Of a DNA stretch of 64,000 nucleotides, positions 1-8,823 are shown piece after piece. Made by a program: the position numbers and the translations under genes. Positions within the stretch are counted from its first letter, which is position 1. Each line of letters starts with the position of its first letter. The stretch lies in contig NZ_JAVSCK010000001.1 of assembly GCF_031932625.1 (NCBI RefSeq), forward strand, positions 744,001 through 808,000. The letters run 5' to 3'. The notes under the pieces are model-generated. The model worked only from the letters and a program-made list of their open reading frames with translations. It did no database searches and was not told the DNA's origin. This stretch comes from Hwangdonia seohaensis (GTDB lineage: Bacteria > Bacteroidota > Bacteroidia > Flavobacteriales > Flavobacteriaceae).

Positions 1-2
1 AA

Positions 3-1214
3 ACCGAAAATGTATTTCAAAGAGATTCAATTTTAAGTAAAATCATTAAAAATGACGACTATATTTCGGGCAAATTAGTGGTCGATAAAAACGAAAAACT
101 TTGGGCGTTTTCAAAAGACAACATAAGCTTTATTGAAAACGATGATGTTACAAACAAACCCGTTATCAACAATATTCCTATTCCTTCAAAACTAAGAAAA
201 GGCGTTTTGGGTTACGAGAATATTTCGCTCATCAATCGCAGCACTTATGTTTTGGGTACGGCAAATGGTTACATGACATTGGACTTGTCTAAATTTAATG
301 ACGACGTAGATTATCATATTCATCTCAATTCAATTTCCATACAAGATGTTGACGATAACAGTAGCGTTTATGCGCTACATGCCAATGGAGAGTTTAATTA
401 CAAGCAGGGTTTGTTGTCTTTTAAGTATTCAGTGCCCGAGTACCAAAAATATTTAAATGTTAAATACCAATATATGCTTGAAGGGCATTCGAATAAATGG
501 AGCAAGTGGACCGAAAATGCCCAAGTAACATTCGAAAACCTCTCGTTTGGCGATTACACCTTTATGGTTCGTGCTAAAGTTGGGAACACGCTGTCTAAAA
601 ACACGGTGTTCTACAGCTTTAAGGTTAACAGGCCGTGGTACCTGTCAAACACGGCTTTGTCGCTATATTTTCTGTTGCTTTTAATCATTATTTTAATTAC
701 GCATAAAGCATATAAACGTTATTATTCAGAAAAATTTAAGCACGAGCAAATGGAGAATGAACAAATGATAATGCAGATTAAAAACGAAAAACTAAATCAG
801 GATATAGACAATAAAAACAGGGAGTTGGCCATATCTACCATGAGTATTATTAAAAAGAATAGGGTTTTAAACAAGATTAAAAAGGAGCTTAAAAAAACCA
901 AACACATTGATAATAATACGGCCATTGAACTTATAAATAGTAATTTGAATGACACAAAAGATTGGTCTTTTTTCGAACAGGCTTTTAACAATGCCGACAA
1001 AGATTTTTTAGAAAAGATCAAGAATTCCCATCCCGATTTAACTCCAAACGACCTGCGTTTTTGCGCCTATTTACGGTTGAATTTATCCTCAAAAGAAATG
1101 GCGCCATTGCTTAATATATCTATAAAAAGTGTTGAAACCAAACGTTACAGATTAAGAAAAAAACTAGGTTTAGAGCACGATGATGGCCTTGTTGATTACA
1201 TCTTAAAATTTTAG
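3..1214 (+). CDS. Sensor-regulator (beta-propeller, Y_Y_Y, membrane helix, LuxR-type HTH), 5' end cut off
   Basis: The frame is open to the left edge of the window, so only about the last 403 codons are present; a GTG at 78 is not a credible start. The piece begins in the last blades of a sensor propeller (residues like KLWAF), followed by a Y_Y_Y domain (about 400-620; YQYMLEGHSNKW, GDYTFMVRAK). A hydrophobic helix (about 649-708), a Lys/Glu-rich coiled coil (715-960) and a C-terminal LuxR/GerE-like helix-turn-helix (about 1030-1200; SSKEMAPLLNISIKSVETKR) come next. There is no histidine kinase or receiver domain. In this family the periplasmic part senses a glycan and the cytoplasmic HTH acts on DNA. 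The gene ends 294 bases before a SusC gene on the same strand, so it is probably the regulator of that locus. The architecture matches the complete paralogue at 23427-26432. Confidence 0.88.
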   Translation, partial: TENVFQRDSILSKIIKNDDYISGKLVVDKNEKLWAFSKDNISFIENDDVTNKPVINNIPIPSKLRKGVLGYENISLINRSTYVLGTANGYMTLDLSKFNDDVDYHIHLNSISIQDVDDNSSVYALHANGEFNYKQGLLSFKYSVPEYQKYLNVKYQYMLEGHSNKWSKWTENAQVTFENLSFGDYTFMVRAKVGNTLSKNTVFYSFKVNRPWYLSNTALSLYFLLLLIIILITHKAYKRYYSEKFKHEQMENEQMIMQIKNEKLNQDIDNKNRELAISTMSIIKKNRVLNKIKKELKKTKHIDNNTAIELINSNLNDTKDWSFFEQAFNNADKDFLEKIKNSHPDLTPNDLRFCAYLRLNLSSKEMAPLLNISIKSVETKRYRLRKKLGLEHDDGLVDYILKF

Positions 1215-1217
1215 CAA

Positions 1218-1256
1218 CACGACAAGTTGCTATTTTACCACGACATTACCACGACA
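1218..1256 (+). promoter_or_regulatory. Phased direct-repeat array CACGACA (candidate operator of the first SusCD locus)
   Basis: The heptamer CACGACA occurs at 1218-1224, 1239-1245 and 1250-1256, so copies start 21 and 11 bases apart, which puts them on one face of the helix. The last two lie in a perfect tandem of the 11-mer TTACCACGACA (1235-1256). The array starts three bases after the regulator's stop codon and about 250 bases before the SusC start. Binding by that regulator is an inference from position and from the similar array at 26510-26548. Confidence 0.5.
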
Positions 1257-1508
1257 AGCAACTAAAACCACCTGTTTTTTAAGCTTTTGTATAAAAAATA
1301 TGAAATTCTGATTATTCAGTGTTTATAGGGTTTTACGCTAATAAAATAATGGGTTTTAGTTGTTTTTATTGCAGTGTTCGTTTTTTATCGGCATTTATAT
1401 TGCAGATTTCTCAGCATTTGAGGTTAAGTTTACATTAATTGATTTTTTGAACTGATCATAAAATCAGTATAAACTATTTTTTTGAAACTAACATTAAACT
1501 ACACTCGA

Positions 1509-4500
1509 ATGAAATTGAAACTTTTTAATCAAAAAAATAAAGTGCTGTTCTTGTCATTATTTTTGTTTGCCACAGCAGTTGCGTGGGCACAATCTGAAAA
1601 GACAATTACAGGTACAGTACTTTCAGCAGAAGATAATATGCCGTTGCCAGGAGCATCGGTAATTGTTAAAGGAACCACAAACGGGACATCGACGGATTTT
1701 GATGGTAAATTCTCGTTTTCTGTAAGTAATAATGCGACCATACTAATGGTTTCTTACTTAGGCTACCAAACAAAAGAGGTTGCCATAACCACTGGAGCGT
1801 TAACCATTTTATTGAATATCGATCAAAATGTGCTGGACGAAGTTGTCGTGGTGGGTTACGGTACACAAAAGAAAAGCGATTTGGTTAGTGCGGTTGCGAC
1901 AACAGACTTAAGAAAGGCGACACAAACACCAACATCCGACGTAAACGAAATGCTTAGAGGTAGGATTTCCGGTTTACAAGTAGATGTAGGCGGTGGTAGT
2001 TTGAGACCAGGAGGTACTTCCGAAATTATATTTAGAGGTCGTGGTTCAATAGAAGGTAATGTAAGTGGTATTTACGTTGTAGATGGTGTTGTTAGAGACG
2101 GCGGTATTGAAGATATAAATCCAGACGACATAGAATCGGTTGAGTTTCTTAAAGATGCCTCAGCTCAGGCTATTTACGGTTCTAGAGCGGTAAATGGGGT
2201 GGTTTTAATCACTACTAAAAGAGGAAAAACCGATAAAGTTAATGTGGCTTATCACGGCTATGTTACAACACAATCCATTGAAAGGAATTTTGATGTATAC
2301 AGTGGTCAGGAATTTGCTCAATTAAGAAGGGAAGCCAGAAGAACAAACAATGGAGATGGTACAGAGTATCTTGATGATGAGGATATCTTTTCAGCAATTG
2401 AATTGGAATCCATTGAAAACAATGAGTTTACAGATTGGGAAGATGAATTGCAAAAAAACGGAACAATAAACAGCCAATCTATTAGTGTGAATGGAGGTAC
2501 CGAATCAACACAAGTATTCGGTAGTATTAATTATTTTAGACAAGATGGAATCATTCCAACATCAAGCTATGTTAGAAAGAATTTACGGTTAAACGTAGAT
2601 CAAAAGATAAGCGATAAAATTTCAGCTCGATTTGATATTAACTTAGTTAACGATAAAACTGAACGTGCGGCAAATATCAATGTCATTACTTTTTCGCCAT
2701 TAGGTAGAGCTTACGATGACGAGGGTAACTTAACACAATATCCAAGTGGAGAAGACGGTACGGCCATTAATCCATTGTGGAATTTAAGAGAATCTGATGA
2801 TGATGAAAGAGGCAACGATTTTGTGGTGAATTTTATACCATCATATCAAATAACAAAAAATTTAAAATATCAATTAACAACATCAGTTACCAGAAAAAAT
2901 TCTGAAAGAGGCCGATATTTATCTTCATTACACTCTAGCGGACAAACAGATAGAGGTATCGCAAGTATTAATAATCAATTAAGGGAAGCCTTTTTTATTG
3001 AAAACATATTAACTTATGATAAAGAATTCAATGCCGACCACAAATTTAACCTAACACTGGTGCAAGCGGTAGATGAAAATAAATTTACACAAACATTTAC
3101 TGTGGGTACTGGGTTTCCAAATGAAAGCTTAGGGTATGATGGCATTACTAATGCGATAGGAAATATTACGGCAGAGCGTAATAAATCGACTATCAGAACT
3201 GCTTCTTTTATGGGTAGATTACGTTATAATCTATTTGATAAATATTTATTTACTGGTACATTTAGGAGAGACGGAGCATCAGTAAATGCAAAGGACTTTA
3301 AATGGACTGATAATCCGGCAGGTGCTTTTGCATGGAAAATGCATAAAGAAAGCTTTTTAGAAAATGTCGATGCCATTCAAGAATTAAAGTTAAGATTGAG
3401 TTATGGGTCGTTGGCTAATGCCCTTAAAGTCCCATACGCATCACTGTTTACAGCAGAAGGACAAAATTACATATTTGATGATGGAATAACAGCCTCAGGG
3501 TATGCCCCATCTGTAATATTACCAAACCCTGGTTTAGAGCATGAAAAAATAACCACTTTAAATGTGGGTCTGGATTTTTCATTATTTAAAAGATTTTTAA
3601 CTGGTGACATCAATTATTATGATGCCAGAACTAAAAACTTATTATTAAGACGCGGGGTGCCTTCAATAACCGGTTATCAGTATACATTCTTTAATGCAGG
3701 TGAACTACAGAATACAGGTATAGAATTAAGCATAACCGCAAATCTAATTAATACCGACGATTTTAAATGGTCGGTATCTACAAATTGGTCAAATAATAAA
3801 AACAAACTAATTGAGCTATATAATGATGGAGAGGGTAATCCTATTTTAGATGATGATACCTATGGTTATTTTGTAGGTCAATCTACAAGCGTTATCAGAC
3901 AATATGCGTTCGATGGTATTTGGCAAGAAGGAGATGACTTTGCAAATGCACCACAGGCAAATCCAGATTCATCAATCCCTCAAGATAATTTAGCACCAGG
4001 AGATATAAAGATTAAAGATACCAATGGTGTGGATGATGAAGGTAATGTAACAGGGGTTCCAGACGGAAAAATAACACCTGAAGATCGCGTATTTACCGAT
4101 AGTAACCCAGATTGGTTTGGGTCGATATCTTCAACGTTATCATACAAAGGGTTCGAATTATTTATTGACTTTTACGCTGTAGAAGGGGCAACCAAAGTAA
4201 ATCCGTTTTTATCAGATTTTAATAACGGAGGCACGCTTTCCAGTAAGCTAAACGGTGTAAAAGTGCCCTACTATACGCCCGAAAATCCATCAACCACATA
4301 TCCAAGGCCTAACTTTGATTCTGCGCCGCTGTACCTAAATTCATTGGCGGTTAAAGATGCGTCGTATATTAGGTTAAGAACTTTAAGCTTAGGTTATACA
4401 TTACCAGAATCCGTATTCTCAAAACTTAATATCAATGAGGTTAAGTTATATGTAACAGGAACCAATTTATTTACAGATACAGATTACATAGGCTATAGTC

Positions 4501-4592
4501 CCGAGGTAAATATTAGAAACACATTCTCTAATGCAGATACGGGTTATCCAGATGCAACAAGTTTTACGTTTGGAGTAAAAGTTAAATTATAA
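1509..4592 (+). CDS. SusC-like TonB-dependent outer-membrane transporter (RagA family)
   Basis: This is the outer-membrane channel that imports oligosaccharides in partnership with the SusD lipoprotein that follows. The ATG at 1509 is chosen because it gives a normal signal peptide (hydrophobic stretch ending AVAWAQ); an in-frame TTG at 1482 would add nine odd residues. The 1027-residue protein has a carboxypeptidase-regulatory-like domain (about 30-115; PLPGASVIVKGT), a TonB-box-like DEVVVVGYGTQKK, a plug domain (about 125-235; ending GVVLITTKRGK) and a long beta-barrel that ends in an aromatic/hydrophobic strand. The length is normal for SusC. The SusD gene starts 18 bases downstream, so the two are co-transcribed. 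The substrate cannot be read from this protein; the neighbours point to a beta-glucan. Confidence 0.95.
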   Translation: MKLKLFNQKNKVLFLSLFLFATAVAWAQSEKTITGTVLSAEDNMPLPGASVIVKGTTNGTSTDFDGKFSFSVSNNATILMVSYLGYQTKEVAITTGALTILLNIDQNVLDEVVVVGYGTQKKSDLVSAVATTDLRKATQTPTSDVNEMLRGRISGLQVDVGGGSLRPGGTSEIIFRGRGSIEGNVSGIYVVDGVVRDGGIEDINPDDIESVEFLKDASAQAIYGSRAVNGVVLITTKRGKTDKVNVAYHGYVTTQSIERNFDVYSGQEFAQLRREARRTNNGDGTEYLDDEDIFSAIELESIENNEFTDWEDELQKNGTINSQSISVNGGTESTQVFGSINYFRQDGIIPTSSYVRKNLRLNVDQKISDKISARFDINLVNDKTERAANINVITFSPLGRAYDDEGNLTQYPSGEDGTAINPLWNLRESDDDERGNDFVVNFIPSYQITKNLKYQLTTSVTRKNSERGRYLSSLHSSGQTDRGIASINNQLREAFFIENILTYDKEFNADHKFNLTLVQAVDENKFTQTFTVGTGFPNESLGYDGITNAIGNITAERNKSTIRTASFMGRLRYNLFDKYLFTGTFRRDGASVNAKDFKWTDNPAGAFAWKMHKESFLENVDAIQELKLRLSYGSLANALKVPYASLFTAEGQNYIFDDGITASGYAPSVILPNPGLEHEKITTLNVGLDFSLFKRFLTGDINYYDARTKNLLLRRGVPSITGYQYTFFNAGELQNTGIELSITANLINTDDFKWSVSTNWSNNKNKLIELYNDGEGNPILDDDTYGYFVGQSTSVIRQYAFDGIWQEGDDFANAPQANPDSSIPQDNLAPGDIKIKDTNGVDDEGNVTGVPDGKITPEDRVFTDSNPDWFGSISSTLSYKGFELFIDFYAVEGATKVNPFLSDFNNGGTLSSKLNGVKVPYYTPENPSTTYPRPNFDSAPLYLNSLAVKDASYIRLRTLSLGYTLPESVFSKLNINEVKLYVTGTNLFTDTDYIGYSPEVNIRNTFSNADTGYPDATSFTFGVKVKL

Positions 4593-4610
4593 TTTTCAAA
4601 AAAATAAATT

Positions 4611-6212
4611 ATGAAGACAAAAAAATATTTGATTACAACAAAAAGTAGTTTGCTCTTGATAATGGCACTTTTATTCATAGTGTCTTGTGAAGAATTTTTG
4701 GAAGAGCAACCAAGTACCGTCATAGATTCAAACTATATATACACAACAGAAGAAGGTTTAAAATCTGGCGTAGTTAGTTTATATAAGTTCGAGAGAGATC
4801 GTTATGACAGAAGTACAGAAGATTATATGGGCGCAGTTTTAATGTCGTCCAGAAGTGATTTGGCTTTTAGCAGAACAGGATATACAGGCTTAATGGGTAG
4901 ATACCAAAGAGGCATTTCTCCAGAAGACCTGGGTGCTAGATTTGTATCTGCGCTATTCTGGAAGCATTACTACAATATTGCCAGTAAAGCAACAGACATT
5001 ATTAATGCCGCTGAGGTTGTACAAGACGTAGATGAAGATGTTAGAAATGAAATTATTGCAGAGGCGAAGTTTTTCAGAGCACACTCTTATTTCTATCTGT
5101 ACAGAATGTTTAATAATATTTATGTAACCACAGAATCTGTTACGGTTGATAATGCATTTGATGTGATTAATAATAAATCATCCGAAGAAGAAATATTCGC
5201 ACTATTAAATAATGATTTAGATTTTGCTGTAGCACATTTAAATTGGGATGTTACATTTGGACGTATATCAAAAGGCACGGCAAAGCATGTAAAGGCAAAA
5301 GTGGCGATGTGGCAAGGTAATTGGGAAGAAGCCAAATCGCAGGCCGTTTCGTTAATAAATGAAGGGCCACATAGTTTAGTTTCAAGTACTGCAGATGTTT
5401 TTAAAGGAAATAGAGACCATTCAGAACAATTGTTTGTTATTCAATCCAAAGATGATGCTTTAGGCGGTGGAGACGTTACAATGATTAATGCCAACTATAT
5501 AACGCAATATTTCCAAATACCAGGAATTGAAGAGGACATAAATCAAGGCGGCCGAGGGTTTTCAAGAGTATTGCCCAACCGTTATCTATTGGGGCTCATA
5601 GCTGAAGATGCTAACGATACGCGCGACGATAATACCTATTTTAGATTGAAATACTTCTATACTTCTGGAGATAAAATAGGTCAAGAAATTGATATTTATA
5701 AACCTATTTCGGATGAAAACCCCAATGGTGTTCAACTAGCAAGATATTATCAAAGATTGCACCCTTCTTGTATCAAGTTTGCCCAAGAGGATGACGACCC
5801 TAAAAACTATAGAAATAGAAGTAACATTTTAGTTTATAGATTGGCAGAAACTTATTTAATTGCCGCCGAGGCCATAATGAGGTCTTCTGGCGATCCTTTA
5901 CCCTATATCAACGCGATTAGAACAAGAGCAGGTGCAGCACCTTTAACCAGTGTCGATGAGCAAGCTATTTTAGATGAGCGTGCAAGGGAACTTGCTTTTG
6001 AAGGTCAAAGATGGTTCACATTAAAAAGAATGGGACAGAATGTTATAGACAGACAAATTACAAGTTATGCAGGTGATGGGGAGTTTTTCCCACCAAATTT
6101 AGGAGCGAAAGACCCTAGAACCAATTGGCAACCTTACTTTATTAATTTTCCTATAGCACAAATAGATTTGGATTTATTGGGTCCAGATTATCCACAGAAT
6201 GACGGTTATTAA
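4611..6212 (+). CDS. SusD/RagB-like surface glycan-binding lipoprotein
   Basis: The 533-residue protein has a lipoprotein signal peptide with the lipobox cysteine at residue 26 (FIVSC, followed by acidic EEF). It has the SusD/RagB fold features: the N-terminal segment with EEQPSTV, tetratricopeptide-like helices (EAKFFRAHSYFYLYRMFN) and the C-terminal family motif around ERARELAFEGQRWFTLKR. SusD forms the lid of the SusC barrel and binds the glycan at the cell surface. It directly follows its SusC partner. A strong hairpin at 6271-6299 separates this pair from the enzyme genes, which could give the pair a higher transcript level than the enzymes. Confidence 0.95.
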   Translation: MKTKKYLITTKSSLLLIMALLFIVSCEEFLEEQPSTVIDSNYIYTTEEGLKSGVVSLYKFERDRYDRSTEDYMGAVLMSSRSDLAFSRTGYTGLMGRYQRGISPEDLGARFVSALFWKHYYNIASKATDIINAAEVVQDVDEDVRNEIIAEAKFFRAHSYFYLYRMFNNIYVTTESVTVDNAFDVINNKSSEEEIFALLNNDLDFAVAHLNWDVTFGRISKGTAKHVKAKVAMWQGNWEEAKSQAVSLINEGPHSLVSSTADVFKGNRDHSEQLFVIQSKDDALGGGDVTMINANYITQYFQIPGIEEDINQGGRGFSRVLPNRYLLGLIAEDANDTRDDNTYFRLKYFYTSGDKIGQEIDIYKPISDENPNGVQLARYYQRLHPSCIKFAQEDDDPKNYRNRSNILVYRLAETYLIAAEAIMRSSGDPLPYINAIRTRAGAAPLTSVDEQAILDERARELAFEGQRWFTLKRMGQNVIDRQITSYAGDGEFFPPNLGAKDPRTNWQPYFINFPIAQIDLDLLGPDYPQNDGY

Positions 6213-6270
6213 CTAAAGAACAAATTAATAGCATTTTTTTTCATTTAGTTTAGATGTGTTGGTTTTCAAT

Positions 6271-6299
6271 CTAAGGGCAACTAAGTCTTTTGCCCTTAG
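6271..6299 (+). terminator. Strong hairpin between SusD and the enzyme genes
   Basis: CTAAGGGCAA (6271-6280) is perfectly complementary to TTGCCCTTAG (6290-6299), with a nine-base loop. There is no clear T-run after it. It may be a partial terminator or a processing/stability element that uncouples SusCD from the downstream enzymes. It also lies just before the lipoprotein start chosen at 6356. Confidence 0.5.
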
Positions 6300-6355
6300 A
6301 TTTCAACACTTTTAGTAACTTCGTAAATTTCGTTTTAAAAAGTAATTGTATTCTT

Positions 6356-7948
6356 ATGCTAAAAAGCACACTTCATTTGTTTTTATTGGTCGTATTTATA
6401 AGTCTTTATGGGTGCCAATCCAGTTCGCATAAAACAATCACTTTTGCCGATAATGTCGTGGTGGCACACCGTGGCGCTTGGAAACAAAAAAACCTACCAC
6501 ATAATTCAATAGCGGCATTAAAACACGCCATAAACTTAGGGTGTACGGGTTCAGAATTTGATGTAAGAATGACGGCCGATAACGTATTGATTGTTACCCA
6601 CGATGCCGATTATCACGATTTAATTATAGAAAAATCCACCTATGCCCAATTATCAAAATTTAAACTTTCAAACGGCGAAACCTTACCCACGTTAAGAGAT
6701 TATATAATTGCCGGAATGCAAAATAACGTTTCCACGGGTTTGGTCTGCGAAATAAAACCGTCAAAAACCGAAGGCCGAAATGCCTTAATGGCCGAAAACG
6801 TGCTGAAATTGGTAAAAGAACTTAGAGCCGAAAATTATATATTGTCTTACATCAGTTTTAGTTATGCCATTTTACAAAGAATAAAGGAACTGGATGCCAA
6901 TGCCAGAACACAATATTTAGATGGCTCAAAACCACCAAAACGATTAATAGAAGATGGTATAACAGGATTAGACTACTTGGTTTATAAATACAAAGTGAAG
7001 CCAGAATGGATAACAAGTGCCAAAGAAAAAGGTTTAATATTAAACGTTTGGACAGCCAATTCAATTGAAGATATCGATTGGTTTTTAGCAAACGATTTTG
7101 ATTACATTACTACAGATGAACCGGAACTTGTTTTTGAAAGAAGCGAAAAAAGCCCAACAAAAAGAGGTTATAAATTGGTTTGGAGCGACGAGTTTAACTA
7201 CCAAGGAAAACCAGATTCTACCAAATGGGCTTACGATTACGGTTTTTTAAGTAACCGCGAAGAGCAATATTACACCGATAGCTTAAAAAATGTTAGGGTC
7301 GAGAATGGGTCTTTAATAATTGAAGCACATAAAGAAAAAATTGCAAACGCAAAATACAAAAGCGACGAGTTTAAAAACAAAAGTTGGGTACAGTATATCG
7401 CTGAAATTGACACTGCGCAATACACATCGGCAAGATTAAAAACCGATGGCTTGGCATCCTGGAAATATGGGCGCATTGAAGTAAAGGCAAAGTTACCAAG
7501 GGGTGTTGGTTTGTGGCCGGCAATATGGATGCTGGGTGAAAACAGAAAAGAAGTTGGCTGGCCAGAATGCGGCGAGATAGATATTATGGAACATGTTGGT
7601 TTTAACCCAGACTCTATTTTTGGAACCATTCATACAAAAGCCTTTAACCACATGAAAGGCACAGAAAAAGGAAAAAAGATTTTTATTGAAAAACCTTACG
7701 ATACGTTCCATGTGTTTGCTGTAGAATGGACACCCGAAAAAATGGACTTTATTTTAAACGATACCGTTTACAATCATATAAAAAACGAGCATAAAACCGT
7801 GGCGGAATGGCCGTTTGATCAAGAGTTCTATTTGATAATGAATGTGTCCGTTGGTGGGATGCTTGGGGGACAAAAGGGGATTGACGATTCCGTTTTTCCG
7901 CAGCAAATGGTAATCGATTATGTTAGGGTTTTTCAACAAAAAGAATAA
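6356..7948 (+). CDS. Two-domain lipoprotein: glycerophosphodiester phosphodiesterase fused to GH16 beta-glucanase
   Basis: The ATG at 6356 gives a lipoprotein signal (SLYGC, Cys20); an in-frame TTG at 6290 overlaps the preceding hairpin and is rejected. Residues about 30-265 form a GDPD barrel with the family catalytic pattern HR (38-39), E-x-D (67, 69) and H82, and a later EIK metal-binding motif (GLVCEIKP). The usual PENT motif reads PHNS. Residues about 272-530 form a GH16 domain: WSDEFNYQGKPD, NREEQYYTD, LWPAIWML and the catalytic GEIDIMEH with Glu407, Asp409 and Glu412, the pattern of laminarinase-like beta-1,3-glucanases. Both domains keep their catalytic residues. The EEP gene starts six bases after the stop codon. 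The fusion suggests action on a glucan carrying phosphoglycerol- or phosphocholine-like diesters; that is inference, and the GDPD could instead act on lipid-derived head groups. Confidence 0.9.
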   Translation: MLKSTLHLFLLVVFISLYGCQSSSHKTITFADNVVVAHRGAWKQKNLPHNSIAALKHAINLGCTGSEFDVRMTADNVLIVTHDADYHDLIIEKSTYAQLSKFKLSNGETLPTLRDYIIAGMQNNVSTGLVCEIKPSKTEGRNALMAENVLKLVKELRAENYILSYISFSYAILQRIKELDANARTQYLDGSKPPKRLIEDGITGLDYLVYKYKVKPEWITSAKEKGLILNVWTANSIEDIDWFLANDFDYITTDEPELVFERSEKSPTKRGYKLVWSDEFNYQGKPDSTKWAYDYGFLSNREEQYYTDSLKNVRVENGSLIIEAHKEKIANAKYKSDEFKNKSWVQYIAEIDTAQYTSARLKTDGLASWKYGRIEVKAKLPRGVGLWPAIWMLGENRKEVGWPECGEIDIMEHVGFNPDSIFGTIHTKAFNHMKGTEKGKKIFIEKPYDTFHVFAVEWTPEKMDFILNDTVYNHIKNEHKTVAEWPFDQEFYLIMNVSVGGMLGGQKGIDDSVFPQQMVIDYVRVFQQKE

Positions 7949-7954
7949 TAAACA

Positions 7955-8809
7955 ATGAAGCATTATACGCTACTAGTATTGGTTTTGGTCATGAGTTTTT
8001 TAAGTTGTAAAAATGAAAAACAACAAGAAAACCAAAGCCTAAATGTAATGACTTACAACATCCGTTTGGATGTCGCTTCCGATGGTGAAAACGCCTGGGC
8101 AAACCGGAAAGGGTTTTTAAGTTCGCAAGTTCTGTTTTACAGCCCCGATATTTTGGGCGTGCAAGAGGCGCGACCCAATCAAATGACCGATTTAAAAGAG
8201 GCTCTAAAAGATTACAAAACCATTGGAATTGGTCGCGATGGCGATAATAAAGGTGAGTTTTCAGCCATATTCTACAATGCAAAAAAACTAAAAGTTGAAG
8301 AAGAAAATACCTTTTGGTTGTCGGAAACTCCAAGTGAAATTTCAATGGGTTGGGATGCCGCCTATCCAAGAATTTGTACTTACGGACTTTTCACTGTACT
8401 CGAAAACAATCAAAAAATATGGGTGTTCAATACGCATTTAGACCATGTTGGAAAAGGAGCACAGTTACAAGGCATGCAACTTATTCTTAAAAAAATAGAG
8501 ACTTTAAATACCGATGATTTTCCGGTAATTGTAATGGGCGATTTTAATGTAGAACCCCAAAGCGAACTTATTGCAAATCTTAAGCAAACCCTTAACGATT
8601 CAAAAGATAAAGCAAAACTTGTTTTTGGGTCAAACGGAACATTCAATGGATTTAAGTTCAACGAGCCTGTTACACGACGTATAGATTATATTATGTTGTC
8701 AAAATCCACAAAAATTGAAGTCGAAAAATACGGTGTTTTATCCAGTTCCATAGATTTAAAATATCCATCAGACCATTTTCCCGTATTTGTAGAATTAACA
8801 TTAAAATAG
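7955..8809 (+). CDS. Endonuclease/exonuclease/phosphatase (EEP) family lipoprotein
   Basis: The 284-residue protein carries a lipoprotein signal (SFLSC, Cys18), so it works outside the inner membrane. The EEP fold motifs appear in order: VMTYNIR, ILGVQEARPNQ (metal-binding Glu), FNTHLDHVG, VIVMGDFNVEP (Asp/Asn), RRIDYIMLS and the terminal SDHFPVFVEL (catalytic Asp-His). Family members hydrolyse phosphodiesters or phosphomonoesters in nucleic acids, inositol phosphates or sphingomyelin; secreted members in glycan loci are generally of unknown substrate. It lies six bases after the GDPD-GH16 gene and 14 bases before the GH3 gene, so the three form one transcript. With the GDPD domain it gives this locus two different phosphoesterase activities. 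A DNase role is less likely in this setting but cannot be excluded. Confidence 0.88.
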   Translation: MKHYTLLVLVLVMSFLSCKNEKQQENQSLNVMTYNIRLDVASDGENAWANRKGFLSSQVLFYSPDILGVQEARPNQMTDLKEALKDYKTIGIGRDGDNKGEFSAIFYNAKKLKVEEENTFWLSETPSEISMGWDAAYPRICTYGLFTVLENNQKIWVFNTHLDHVGKGAQLQGMQLILKKIETLNTDDFPVIVMGDFNVEPQSELIANLKQTLNDSKDKAKLVFGSNGTFNGFKFNEPVTRRIDYIMLSKSTKIEVEKYGVLSSSIDLKYPSDHFPVFVELTLK

Positions 8810-8823
8810 AACCGTATTTAAAC

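Noticed and set aside
1482..1508. TTG start giving a longer SusC
   Set aside because: The extra nine residues disturb the signal peptide; the ATG at 1509 gives a normal one.
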